Positions 19,242 to 28,312 of a DNA stretch of 33,476 nt are shown piece by piece (the first letter of the stretch is position 1; the number at the start of each line of letters is the position of its first letter). The notes beneath the pieces were generated by a model. The model was not told the DNA's origin, did no database searches, and worked only from the letters and a program-made list of their open reading frames with translations. Source of the stretch: an uncultured Rhodobiaceae bacterium (GTDB taxonomy: Archaea; Thermoplasmatota; Poseidoniia; Poseidoniales; Poseidoniaceae); the NCBI GenBank assembly GCA_937911445.1, contig CALDQY010000136.1, positions 1 to 33,476 of the forward strand, written 5' to 3'. The translations under genes were made by a program, and so were the position numbers.

Positions 19242-20891
19242 ATGCCTGTGGTGGGGTATTTCACAGCAGAAATTGGACTCTGGTCGGAACTCCACACGTA
19301 CTCCGGTGGATTGGGTGTCCTCGCTGGAGACCACGTCAAATCAGCAGCAGATGCCGGCATTCCTCTTGTTGGTGTCACACTCCTCTACCACCAAGGCTAT
19401 GCACGCCAACACATTGACAGAAATGGCATCCAGACAGAAACTTTCCCAGAATTCGATCCAAGCAATCACTTGACAAAAACAGACATGACGATTACTCTAG
19501 CGCTCGATGGCCAATCACTGTCGGCTCATGTTTGGAAGGCCGACATCGTCGGACAATCAGGACACGTTGTTCCTGTATATTTCATCGACACGCATCATGA
19601 ATCAAATACTTCAGAACATCAAAGTCTCTCCTCAAGACTCTATGGAGGAGACGATGACATGCGGATTCGACAAGAATATGTCCTCGGCGTTGGTGGTGTC
19701 CAGTTGTTCGATCACCTTGATGTCGAAATGCAGGGCTTGCATTTGAATGAGGGGCACTGCACCTTTGCCATGCTCGAACTCCTGAATCGAGGATGGAGCA
19801 GAGAAGAGTTGGCAAGGCGAAGTCTGTTTACGACGCACACTCCAGTGCCCGCTGGTCACGACCGCTTTGAGTGGAGCTTGGTCGAACAGGTTGTGGGGGA
19901 CATCTTGCCAAGGGATGCACGTACATTGGTTCGGAATGCTGGCGACTCAGAAAGAGGCGCTCGATGCTCAATGTCACATCTTGCAGTTGCCCTCTCAACA
20001 TCGGTGAACGCTGTATCGAAGTTGAATGCTGATGTTGCTATGACCATGTTCGATGAACAAGTGATTCAGCCTATCACCAACGGCGTTCATCACATTACGT
20101 GGACGTCCCCGATCATGGCTTCGTACTTCGATCAACATCTGAATGGATGGAGAACGCATCCTGAATCGATTGCCAATGCCAAGACATTGCCGACAGAGGA
20201 ACTCAACCAAGCTCGAGCAACATCTCGCGCTCAGCTCCGAGACTATGTTCTCTCAACCACTGGGGTTGAACTTTCACCGGATCGATTGACGATTGGATTT
20301 GCGCGAAGGTTTGCAACGTACAAGCGTGCAAATCTCGTGTTCAAAGATTTGGACCGATTGTGTAGGATTGGGGCTGGAAAAATTCAGTTCGTCTTCTCCG
20401 GGAAGGCTCATCCGAGAGATCAGGGAGGAAAACAACTGATTCGAGACATTTTTGAGTCAGCAGAGCAAATCGCTGACGAAATTCCAGTTGCTTTCATCGA
20501 AAATTACGACATGCACACCGGTTTAATGATGACAAGTGGTGTTGATATTTGGCTCAACAATCCAATTCGTCCGATGGAAGCGTCTGGAACATCTGGAATG
20601 AAAGCAGCCATGAATGGTGTTCCGAACTGCTCCATTCTTGACGGGTGGTGGCCAGAAGCATGCATCCACGGTGTGAATGGATGGGCCATTGGCAATGCAG
20701 AAGATGACCGGGATGATGATCGTGATGCTGAGAACATCTACAAGGTGTTGGAGAACGATGTACTTCCTCTCTGGGAGGAAGATGGCGATGGTTGGTCGAA
20801 CATGATGAAGGCAAGCATTGCAGCATCAGCTGGATTCACTGGCCATCGTATGATTCAAGATTATCTTGAATTCTACAATCAATTTACTTGA
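19242..20891 (+). CDS. glgP: Alpha-glucan phosphorylase (GT35, short archaeal/bacterial type)
   Basis: AEIGLWSELHTYSGGLGVLAGDH, HLNEGH, ITNGVHH, RRFATYKRANL, SGKAHPRDQGGK, PMEASGTSGMKAAMNGVPN. Confidence 0.9.
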   Translation: MPVVGYFTAEIGLWSELHTYSGGLGVLAGDHVKSAADAGIPLVGVTLLYHQGYARQHIDRNGIQTETFPEFDPSNHLTKTDMTITLALDGQSLSAHVWKADIVGQSGHVVPVYFIDTHHESNTSEHQSLSSRLYGGDDDMRIRQEYVLGVGGVQLFDHLDVEMQGLHLNEGHCTFAMLELLNRGWSREELARRSLFTTHTPVPAGHDRFEWSLVEQVVGDILPRDARTLVRNAGDSERGARCSMSHLAVALSTSVNAVSKLNADVAMTMFDEQVIQPITNGVHHITWTSPIMASYFDQHLNGWRTHPESIANAKTLPTEELNQARATSRAQLRDYVLSTTGVELSPDRLTIGFARRFATYKRANLVFKDLDRLCRIGAGKIQFVFSGKAHPRDQGGKQLIRDIFESAEQIADEIPVAFIENYDMHTGLMMTSGVDIWLNNPIRPMEASGTSGMKAAMNGVPNCSILDGWWPEACIHGVNGWAIGNAEDDRDDDRDAENIYKVLENDVLPLWEEDGDGWSNMMKASIAASAGFTGHRMIQDYLEFYNQFT

Positions 20892-23620
20892 TCGCTCCAA
20901 TCAATTTCATCGAACTCATTCGCTTTCCCTTTACCCTTTTTTCCAGAAAAGACTAGGACAAGGGCTGCGATGACAACGACGCCAATCAACAAGGAGCGTG
21001 TCATTGTTATCGCAGATGATTTCGAGTCCGAGGTTCCTTCCGTTTCACAAGGAGCACAATCGACCACAGGACATGGTTCATCGGCTGCAACCTCGAACCC
21101 ATCTCCACAACATCCTTCACACGTTTTCATTTCACCGGGAGTGGACTGACTTCCATCCATTTCATTGTCCGGATTAGGTGATTGTGTTTCATTGTTCAAA
21201 GTCGATTCGTTTGTCGTTTCGTTCGTTTGTGTTGTCGTGTTTGTTTGATTGGTCGGACTTGGTTCCTCACAACTTGGACAACATTCTCCCTCTGCAGCAG
21301 GTATCGTGGTCCATCCTTCAGGACAAGCATCACAGAACACATCGCTGCAAGGATCGGTGTCGTACTGACAACTGCCATCATCTTCTGTTGCATTAGTATC
21401 ATAATTTGTAGCCGTGCTATCCATACAGCCGAGAATTGGTTCAGGTGGATACTCACAGGAGCCATCATCTTCTGTCGCAGATGCGTCAAAGTTTGTTGCT
21501 GTTTGATCGGTACACCCGTATACGGGAGATACGTCAACATCTGCATCAAGTTCGATGACCGTCACGGAATGTGCATCAACGGAAAGTGTTCCACTCTGCA
21601 TCAAGGAAGAACCGAAACGGACAACATCGTTGCTTGCAAATCCATTGACAGTTGTTGGCGCTCCACGGTTGAGAACAACGGACATGACCTGGTCTTCGTG
21701 CGTCATGTTGTAGACAAGGAGATTTGACATCGCCAATCTTGTGCTGTATTCACCCCGCTGTAAGGCAATCGAATTAGAGCGTAATTGACCAAGTTCAGAG
21801 ATGTTCTCAAACAATTGAGATTCCATCGGACTCCACGAACTTGCGTTTCGGTACATGTGACGATTGTCAGGGTCTGCACCTCCGTACTCCCCATATTCGT
21901 CACCGTAGTAAAGCAATGGAGCACCAGGTGTGGTCAAAAGCCACCCATAGGCTTGCAAAGCAGCATTGTACGCAGATGCATCACCAGGCTGTCCCGGAAG
22001 ACCATCCTCTGCCCATTGATTGAACGCATCGTTGGTACCAGTATCTGCTCGACTCGTCAATCGAGGAACGTCGTGACTACCCACATAAGGCACCATAATC
22101 GAACCATCGAGGTATTGATCCTGACTTCGGTTGGTCCAATAATCGAGATGCATGTAGTTCTCGTTTCCTGAAACGAACACGTTGTCAACAACAGCATGAT
22201 ACAACACGAAATCAGCTTGGCCATCCAATCCATCTGGACCCATGTATCCGTTGATTGTACCGTATTGTTCCTGGTTGTCTACGAGTGAGTGACCTGCCCA
22301 TCCCATGGCAGTCTCTCCCTTGAGGTAATAATCGGTTCCAACTGTTTCAAAGCGTTCGTTCACTTGGGCGACCAAGTTTCGAGTCGCCAAGTCTTCGACG
22401 TGTTTGACCGCATCAACCCTTAATCCATCGAGATCGTAGGTTTCCAACCACCACAATGCATCATCAATGAATTGCTCAGAGGCATCTCGAATTTTCCAAT
22501 TGACATCTGGCATATACGAGGTGAATTGGCAATCAAGCCGGTGCTCGGTCCAGTCACAATTTGCACTACCACAGATACAACCTGCATTGAACCACTCAGG
22601 ATTGTCTTCGTAGTAGGTGTGCTGCTCATGGACGTGGTTTACGACAAAGTCCATCATGACACGAATGTCATGGTCGTGGGCTGCTTCGACCAATGCATGA
22701 AGCTCCTCCGCTGTTCCTAATTTCGGTTCAATACCGCGTGGCTCGGTTGGCCAATATCCGTGGAAAGCAGAAACGTCGTGTACACCATCTGCAGCTTTAC
22801 CCGTTCCATTGGCTGCAGTATTGAATGGCGAAAGCCAAAGTGCTCCAACACCCAAGTCATCGAAATAACCAGATTCAATCATTTGCGTGACACCTGCAAA
22901 GTCACCGCCCTGCCAATCAGCCCCCTGGGCAGCACCAACCATGGGCTCATCGTTCGAGGTGTCTCCATTCACAAAACGGTCGGTCATGACCATGTAGATG
23001 AGAGCATCCTGCCAAACGAAATCAGCAGAAGGTCCTGTCCAGAATGGAACAAGTAAGTCATAGGCAGGATTTCCATCAACATCAAATCCATCGATTTTCA
23101 GAGAATGTTTCCCATCTTCCAATCCACTGACATCGTAGGTCCAAGTGCCTTGTTGGGCATCCCAAACGGCTCCGGTGATTGCAGAGGGCGTACCACTGAA
23201 GGCTGCTCCTGATGAACCAGGATGATACGAGACAACCAGAGACTGAGCAACAAGTTCAGCACTGAAGTGGGGACGTGTATGATCTCGCACACGGACTAGA
23301 GAATTCTCGATATCGCCACAATACGAACGTTCGGGATTCATTGGATCGAAGATGTATTCTCCATCAACGATGAACTTGTAACAGTACAATCCTTCCTGAA
23401 GATCGACCTCAGCGCTCCAAATACCATTTTGTTCCGTCATCGGAACTGGAACACTCCAATTCCATTCACCAACAACGGATACCTCGGTTGCAAAGCCTTT
23501 GAACGAAAACGACGTCATTGGAGATGCCGAGTGGGATGATGCGCGAACATCGTTCGACGAAAGTGGAGAGAAGAGGACGAGAATCATCATCAAAATCAAG
23601 AATCGTGCCGCGGTTTTCAT
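20879..23620 (-). CDS. Secreted membrane-anchored alpha-amylase (GH13) with N-terminal CBM48/E-set-like domain and Cys-rich C-terminal region
   Basis: Signal peptide; GH13 motifs DFVVNH, GLRVDAVKH, E in LKGETAMGW, VGSHDVPR; Cys-rich tail and C-terminal TM followed by GKKGKGK. Confidence 0.9.
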   Translation of the reverse strand: MKTAARFLILMMILVLFSPLSSNDVRASSHSASPMTSFSFKGFATEVSVVGEWNWSVPVPMTEQNGIWSAEVDLQEGLYCYKFIVDGEYIFDPMNPERSYCGDIENSLVRVRDHTRPHFSAELVAQSLVVSYHPGSSGAAFSGTPSAITGAVWDAQQGTWTYDVSGLEDGKHSLKIDGFDVDGNPAYDLLVPFWTGPSADFVWQDALIYMVMTDRFVNGDTSNDEPMVGAAQGADWQGGDFAGVTQMIESGYFDDLGVGALWLSPFNTAANGTGKAADGVHDVSAFHGYWPTEPRGIEPKLGTAEELHALVEAAHDHDIRVMMDFVVNHVHEQHTYYEDNPEWFNAGCICGSANCDWTEHRLDCQFTSYMPDVNWKIRDASEQFIDDALWWLETYDLDGLRVDAVKHVEDLATRNLVAQVNERFETVGTDYYLKGETAMGWAGHSLVDNQEQYGTINGYMGPDGLDGQADFVLYHAVVDNVFVSGNENYMHLDYWTNRSQDQYLDGSIMVPYVGSHDVPRLTSRADTGTNDAFNQWAEDGLPGQPGDASAYNAALQAYGWLLTTPGAPLLYYGDEYGEYGGADPDNRHMYRNASSWSPMESQLFENISELGQLRSNSIALQRGEYSTRLAMSNLLVYNMTHEDQVMSVVLNRGAPTTVNGFASNDVVRFGSSLMQSGTLSVDAHSVTVIELDADVDVSPVYGCTDQTATNFDASATEDDGSCEYPPEPILGCMDSTATNYDTNATEDDGSCQYDTDPCSDVFCDACPEGWTTIPAAEGECCPSCEEPSPTNQTNTTTQTNETTNESTLNNETQSPNPDNEMDGSQSTPGEMKTCEGCCGDGFEVAADEPCPVVDCAPCETEGTSDSKSSAITMTRSLLIGVVVIAALVLVFSGKKGKGKANEFDEIDWSDQVN
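21359..21520 (-). repeat. Two tandem Cys-containing peptide repeats (GC.D.TATN.D..ATEDDGSC.Y) in the amylase C-terminus
   Basis: YGCTDQTATNFDASATEDDGSCEY and LGCMDSTATNYDTNATEDDGSCQY. Confidence 0.85.
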
Positions 23621-24411
23621 TCCTGAACCTCCGATTGATGGGGTTGATTAAACAACGAATTCGCTGTGTCGACCAAATCATCGATGTGCTTGCACAAGAA
23701 CGAGCGAACAAACTCGTTCGCAGGATTATGGTAGGCATCCAGTGGTGCACAATGTTGCTGCAACTCACCTTTGTCAAGAATCGCAATTCGGTCTGCAAGC
23801 GTCATAGCTTCGATTTGATCGTGTGTGACGTAAATGGTCGTTGTTCCAAGTTCATCGTGCAAACGACGAATCTCGTTCCTCATTTGATGTCGTAATTCTG
23901 CATCGAGATTGGAAAGTGGTTCGTCCATCAACAGAACCTTTGGCCTTCGAACCAATGCACGACCAAGTGCAACTCGTTGTCGTTGGCCACCACTCAACTC
24001 CTTCGGTTTTTTATCGAGATGACCGTCAAGTTCCAGTAAATGGGCAATTTCTTTGACACGGTTCGAAATCTCCTGTGCCTCCAGTTTCTCAGTTCCCTTC
24101 ATCATCCTCAGTCCGAATGAGAGGTTGTCACGAATGGACATGTGTGGATACAGTGCGTACGATTGGAACACCATGCCAAGACCACGTGCTCCAGCAGGAA
24201 GATGATTCACCTTCATGCCGTCAATCCGGATGTCGCCTTCTGTGACGTCCTCAAGGCCTGCAAGCATCCGTAGAGTCGTTGACTTTCCACATCCAGACGG
24301 CCCGAGAAGAACCAAGAATTCCTTATCTTTGATGTCCAAGGACAAGCCCTTCACAGCTTGGAACCCATCATCGTATTGTTTGTTCACATTCTCAAATTCT
24401 ACGCTTACCAT
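23617..24411 (-). CDS. malK: ABC transporter ATP-binding protein, MalK-like but lacking a C-terminal TOBE/regulatory domain
   Basis: Walker A GPSGCGKST, signature LSGGQRQRVALGRAL, LLMDEPLSNLD; ends about 30 aa after PANEFVRSF. Start at MVSVEFEN; ATGA overlap with amylase. Confidence 0.87.
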   Translation of the reverse strand: MVSVEFENVNKQYDDGFQAVKGLSLDIKDKEFLVLLGPSGCGKSTTLRMLAGLEDVTEGDIRIDGMKVNHLPAGARGLGMVFQSYALYPHMSIRDNLSFGLRMMKGTEKLEAQEISNRVKEIAHLLELDGHLDKKPKELSGGQRQRVALGRALVRRPKVLLMDEPLSNLDAELRHQMRNEIRRLHDELGTTTIYVTHDQIEAMTLADRIAILDKGELQQHCAPLDAYHNPANEFVRSFLCKHIDDLVDTANSLFNQPHQSEVQE

Positions 24412-24415
24412 ATGC

Positions 24416-25663
24416 TCACCCTTTGACGCCACCTGCCGATAATCCATCGATCAAGAATTTCTGGAAGAAAAGGAACAACAGGGCAACCGGTAGGCTTACG
24501 AGCAAACTGGCTGCAGCAAAATCACCCCATGCTTGCCCAGTTGAGGAAATAAGCGAAGCCAATCCAACCGGAAGCGTGTACATATCGTTCGATGTGTTGA
24601 ACGTCAAAGCAAGCAAGAACTCGTTCCATGCCGCCAAGAAACTGAACAAGGCTGTCACGGCAATGGCTGGCGTCGACAAAGGTAAGACAACTTTTGTGAA
24701 CACTTGGAATTGATTGCATCCGTCGAGTGCAGCAGCCTCCTCAAGCTCTCGAGGTATGGTATCAAAGAATCCCTTCAGCATCCACACGCACAGTGGTAAG
24801 GCTGTAACACAGTAGGCCAGAATGAGACCCAAGTGTGAGTTTAGAAGTCCCAGCGTCTTCATGACCAAGAAGTATGGAACGAGAATAATAATCCCCGGGA
24901 ACATTTGCACCAACAGGAACGAGAACATCGAAACATCGCGCCCAGTGAACTTGTAGCGACTGAAAGCATAACCAGCAGGTATAGCAATGAACAGACCGAG
25001 AAGGGCTGTCCCAATACTCACGATGAGCGAATTTGTTAACCATGTCCAAAACGAATCTCCGTTGAGAATTTTTGAGAAGTGTTCCGTCGTAAATGAATCC
25101 CCAATCTGACCACCGAGAGCATTGCCTTCAGAGAAGGCAATATCGATGATCCAAATCAACGGAATCACTGTGATAGCAACGAAATGAAGCAACGTGATGT
25201 GGGTTGAAGTTTCATGGAATTTCTTGGACAAAGCCGCATTTCGCATCAAACCGTATTCAATCGCTGAATCGGACAGTTTCCTCGATGTCCAAACCGTCAC
25301 AGGTCGTCCTGATAACCAGAACAGCGTCAAGCCGGATGGAATCAAGCTCCAACAGTGAATCCAAATGTTAAACACCGTCGATTCAGTTCGCAAGAGGCGG
25401 TATACGGCAATTCCGAGAAGAATGGCACTCAAGACCAGACTGAGATTTCTGCGAACATGATCACTAACATTTGGAAGCGATGCACGAAGAGCTGCGAATA
25501 GAAGACACGATACGATACCCAGGAGAAGCAAGTCCGATTCAGCCCGGAGATAATCGACAGTCAGAAGGAGCACATTGACGAGGAAGGCTGCGACAAGCCA
25601 TCGTCTCAACATCACAATTTCCATTGGCACATACCACCAACGCATGTCTGTCGAATCCGTCAT
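24416..25663 (-). CDS. malG: Maltodextrin-type ABC permease, MalG-like, with extra N-terminal TM region
   Basis: EAA-loop EEAAALDGCNQFQVFTKVVLPLSTPAI; true start MTDSTDMRWW at 25663 forms ATGA overlap with the upstream stop; about 150 aa N-terminal hydrophobic extension. Confidence 0.87.
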   Translation of the reverse strand: MTDSTDMRWWYVPMEIVMLRRWLVAAFLVNVLLLTVDYLRAESDLLLLGIVSCLLFAALRASLPNVSDHVRRNLSLVLSAILLGIAVYRLLRTESTVFNIWIHCWSLIPSGLTLFWLSGRPVTVWTSRKLSDSAIEYGLMRNAALSKKFHETSTHITLLHFVAITVIPLIWIIDIAFSEGNALGGQIGDSFTTEHFSKILNGDSFWTWLTNSLIVSIGTALLGLFIAIPAGYAFSRYKFTGRDVSMFSFLLVQMFPGIIILVPYFLVMKTLGLLNSHLGLILAYCVTALPLCVWMLKGFFDTIPRELEEAAALDGCNQFQVFTKVVLPLSTPAIAVTALFSFLAAWNEFLLALTFNTSNDMYTLPVGLASLISSTGQAWGDFAAASLLVSLPVALLFLFFQKFLIDGLSAGGVKG

Positions 25664-28281
25664 GCTACCGCCTCCGTCGCATTGGTTTGTTTCATGTATC
25701 GCCAAGAGAATGCAAACAGCATCAGGAAGATGATGACCGACCACGCGGCAGCAACACCATAAGCACCTTCCCGGAAGGCAACATCGTAAACATACGTGAT
25801 CAAAATGTCCGTTTGACCGGGTTGGCCAAAGTACAGATTCGGTCCTCCATCGGTCATCAGATAAATCACGTTGAACATATTGAACGTCCATATAAATCCG
25901 AGAAGTGTAAGCGGAATCAATGCACTACGCAAGTTGGGTAACGTGAGATGTCGGAACGCCGCCCACCCAACAACCCCATCCAATTCAGCTGCTTCGTACA
26001 TATCCTTTGGAATGGATTGCAATGCACCGCTTATGGACATCATCATAAATGGAACACCCAGCCAAATATTGACGAGAATAACAATAATTTGTGCTCCAGT
26101 AGGATCTGAAAGGAAGTCAATGTTGGTACCGAGCAAGTCGTTCACAAATCCATCTGGCTGGAACATACCTCTCCAAACAAGGACGGAGATGTACGACGGA
26201 ACAGCCCAAGGTAGTAGCAAGAGTGTTCGATATGCAACCTTTCCGTGAATACGACTTCGGTGGAGCATATTGGCAAGGAACAGCCCAATTCCGATGTGAG
26301 CCGAAACGTTCACAACAGTCCAAACCAGTGTGAACAACGTGACGCGGAGGAATCCTTCAGCGGAAAAGACCTCAACGAAATTGTCGAGGCCAATAAACGA
26401 TTGATCACCAAGTTGCGTTTGATTCGCATCGGTAAAGGCAAGCCAAAAACCGTACAACACAGGATAGAAGGTCAAAATCGCCAAGGCCAGGAGCGCAGGT
26501 GCGACATAGAAATGAGCGAGTTTGGATTTTGTACGACCAAGCTTTGAATCGTTCCATTTCGCAAAACTTAGCAAAGCAATCAAAGAAAGGACAATTGCTC
26601 CAAGAGCGAAAAGCACTGGAGACGTATCGCCTGCTTCGGGGCGCTCATCAGCAACACTGGTGCGCTGAGTGGTCGAGAAAATCAGGACTTCATCGCCGAA
26701 CACCTCGATAAGATGGTCTTGCTCAGGCACCATTCCCGTCAAGGTACATTGGATGGTTTTTGTCGAAGCAAATGCGATTCTTTGTTGACCCAATTGGAGC
26801 AATTCGTTGACTCCGTCCGTGCATGAATCGTAATCCAATAGCGAACCATTGCTTCCCAACCCAACACGAATTTCAGTGTGCAGAGTGCCATCAACAAAGA
26901 CATCATACGATGTAGCATTCGTTGTTTCAAATTCGATTGTTATTGTGCGATAACCTTCTGCAAGCGGAAACGGATCTGCTCGGGATATGGATTCAATCTG
27001 TTCCTCAAGTTGCTGGTTTGCACCAGAAAGAGCTTCGTCTGTCGAGGCGATGCCTGAATAGGCTTGCTCAAAGGCGGTGGACAACGGATCATAGACAAGA
27101 GACATTGCTCTCGTTGTCGGAGCTGGTGTACCCTCTTTTGTTTGCTCAAGGAATCCTGCAAGCACTGCATCATCGTTGATGTCCGAATCCGATTCGAGCG
27201 CAACATGCGTCGGCATCGTGTAGGTTTCAACAGCGAATTCTTTCTGAACATCCTCCGATGAAAGCCATAGTGCGAGTTCAGTGGCAGCGACCTTGTTGGC
27301 ACTTTGCTTGCTAACAGTCCAACCTTTGTAGGTAACGAGTGGAGACATCCTTTCACCCGTACTTTCAACCGTGGGTAGCAGGGTTTGACCAATGTTTAAC
27401 CGGCTTGCTTCGTAGGTGGCCCAGTTCCATGGTCCATCAAAAATCATCGCAGCTTTCGAAGAGATGAATTGATTCTTCATGCCCTCAATTTGGGTGCCTG
27501 TTGCTACAACCCCATGTTCCAACTCAAGATCGAGCATCCAGCGCATCGCATCACTCGAACCGTTGGAATCAAGCGTTGGTTCACCGTTTTCATCAAACAA
27601 GGAACCACCAAATCCTTCCTGTATTGGGAACCACCAATAGGCAGTCTTGATAGGGATGGCTAAGCCTTGGACATCTTGGTAGGTGAGCAGTTCTGCTGCA
27701 TTGAGTAAATCTTGCTGAGTCCATGTTTCATCAGGATAAGCAAGGCCTTGCGCATCGAAGAGTGCTTTGTTGAAGATGAGGGAGAGACAATCCTGACTCG
27801 CTGGAATTCCATAAAGAGCATCTCCATAGCGCATCGCTTGCAAAGCCCTCTCTTCGAAAACAGCTCGATCTTGCGGTGTCAGGTGGGGACGTAAGTCTTC
27901 CAAGAGAGGGAATCCATCGACTCGGACTTCCCCAATCGCACCCAATTGGTCACTCGATAACCGCATCAGATCAGGTGCTTGTCCACCTTGCGCCGCTGTC
28001 ATGAACAGTTGATCTGCATTGCCAAAGGGCACCATCGTGACCTCGACCGTGACATTCGGATAAGCAGATTCAAACGATGAGACAGAATTCATGAAGACTT
28101 CTTCTTCTTTGCTTTCTGCAGCAAATGTGTGCCAGACCTCGAGAACAATCTCGCCATCAGCGTCTGTTTGTTGAGCATTTTCCTGACTACTACCAAGGCA
28201 TCCTGAAAGAAAAATCAAAGAAAAAAGCACAATGGCCAGAAGTCGCTTCCGACGGGAAGAACCTCGAGCCACTCCGTTCAT
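25660..28281 (-). CDS. Fusion protein: maltose-type substrate-binding lipoprotein (MalE-like) + MalF-like permease
   Basis: Single 873-aa frame: lipobox LIFLSGC, SBP region (VLEVWHTFAAESKEEE...YGIPASQD...AAMIFDGPWNWATYEA), linker domain, TM, then permease with EAAELDGVVGWAAFRHLTLPNLRSALIP. Confidence 0.92.
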   Translation of the reverse strand: MNGVARGSSRRKRLLAIVLFSLIFLSGCLGSSQENAQQTDADGEIVLEVWHTFAAESKEEEVFMNSVSSFESAYPNVTVEVTMVPFGNADQLFMTAAQGGQAPDLMRLSSDQLGAIGEVRVDGFPLLEDLRPHLTPQDRAVFEERALQAMRYGDALYGIPASQDCLSLIFNKALFDAQGLAYPDETWTQQDLLNAAELLTYQDVQGLAIPIKTAYWWFPIQEGFGGSLFDENGEPTLDSNGSSDAMRWMLDLELEHGVVATGTQIEGMKNQFISSKAAMIFDGPWNWATYEASRLNIGQTLLPTVESTGERMSPLVTYKGWTVSKQSANKVAATELALWLSSEDVQKEFAVETYTMPTHVALESDSDINDDAVLAGFLEQTKEGTPAPTTRAMSLVYDPLSTAFEQAYSGIASTDEALSGANQQLEEQIESISRADPFPLAEGYRTITIEFETTNATSYDVFVDGTLHTEIRVGLGSNGSLLDYDSCTDGVNELLQLGQQRIAFASTKTIQCTLTGMVPEQDHLIEVFGDEVLIFSTTQRTSVADERPEAGDTSPVLFALGAIVLSLIALLSFAKWNDSKLGRTKSKLAHFYVAPALLALAILTFYPVLYGFWLAFTDANQTQLGDQSFIGLDNFVEVFSAEGFLRVTLFTLVWTVVNVSAHIGIGLFLANMLHRSRIHGKVAYRTLLLLPWAVPSYISVLVWRGMFQPDGFVNDLLGTNIDFLSDPTGAQIIVILVNIWLGVPFMMMSISGALQSIPKDMYEAAELDGVVGWAAFRHLTLPNLRSALIPLTLLGFIWTFNMFNVIYLMTDGGPNLYFGQPGQTDILITYVYDVAFREGAYGVAAAWSVIIFLMLFAFSWRYMKQTNATEAVA

Positions 28282-28312
28282 GTTGTGTGCTTGAAATACG
28301 CCGACTTAAACA

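Noticed and set aside
21182-21727. 181-aa plus-strand Cys/Ile-rich ORF
   Set aside because: Antisense to the amylase C-terminal Cys-rich region; its composition mirrors that sequence.
23617-24411. Frameshifted or truncated malK as a pseudogene
   Set aside because: All ATPase motifs are intact and the stop forms a clean ATGA coupling with the amylase start, so a deliberate short form is more likely.
25664-25891. 76-aa N-terminal extension of MalG in the ORF track
   Set aside because: Overlaps the well-supported permease end of malEF in another frame, is Cys/Arg-rich and non-membrane-like; the ATGA-coupled start at 25663 is better.
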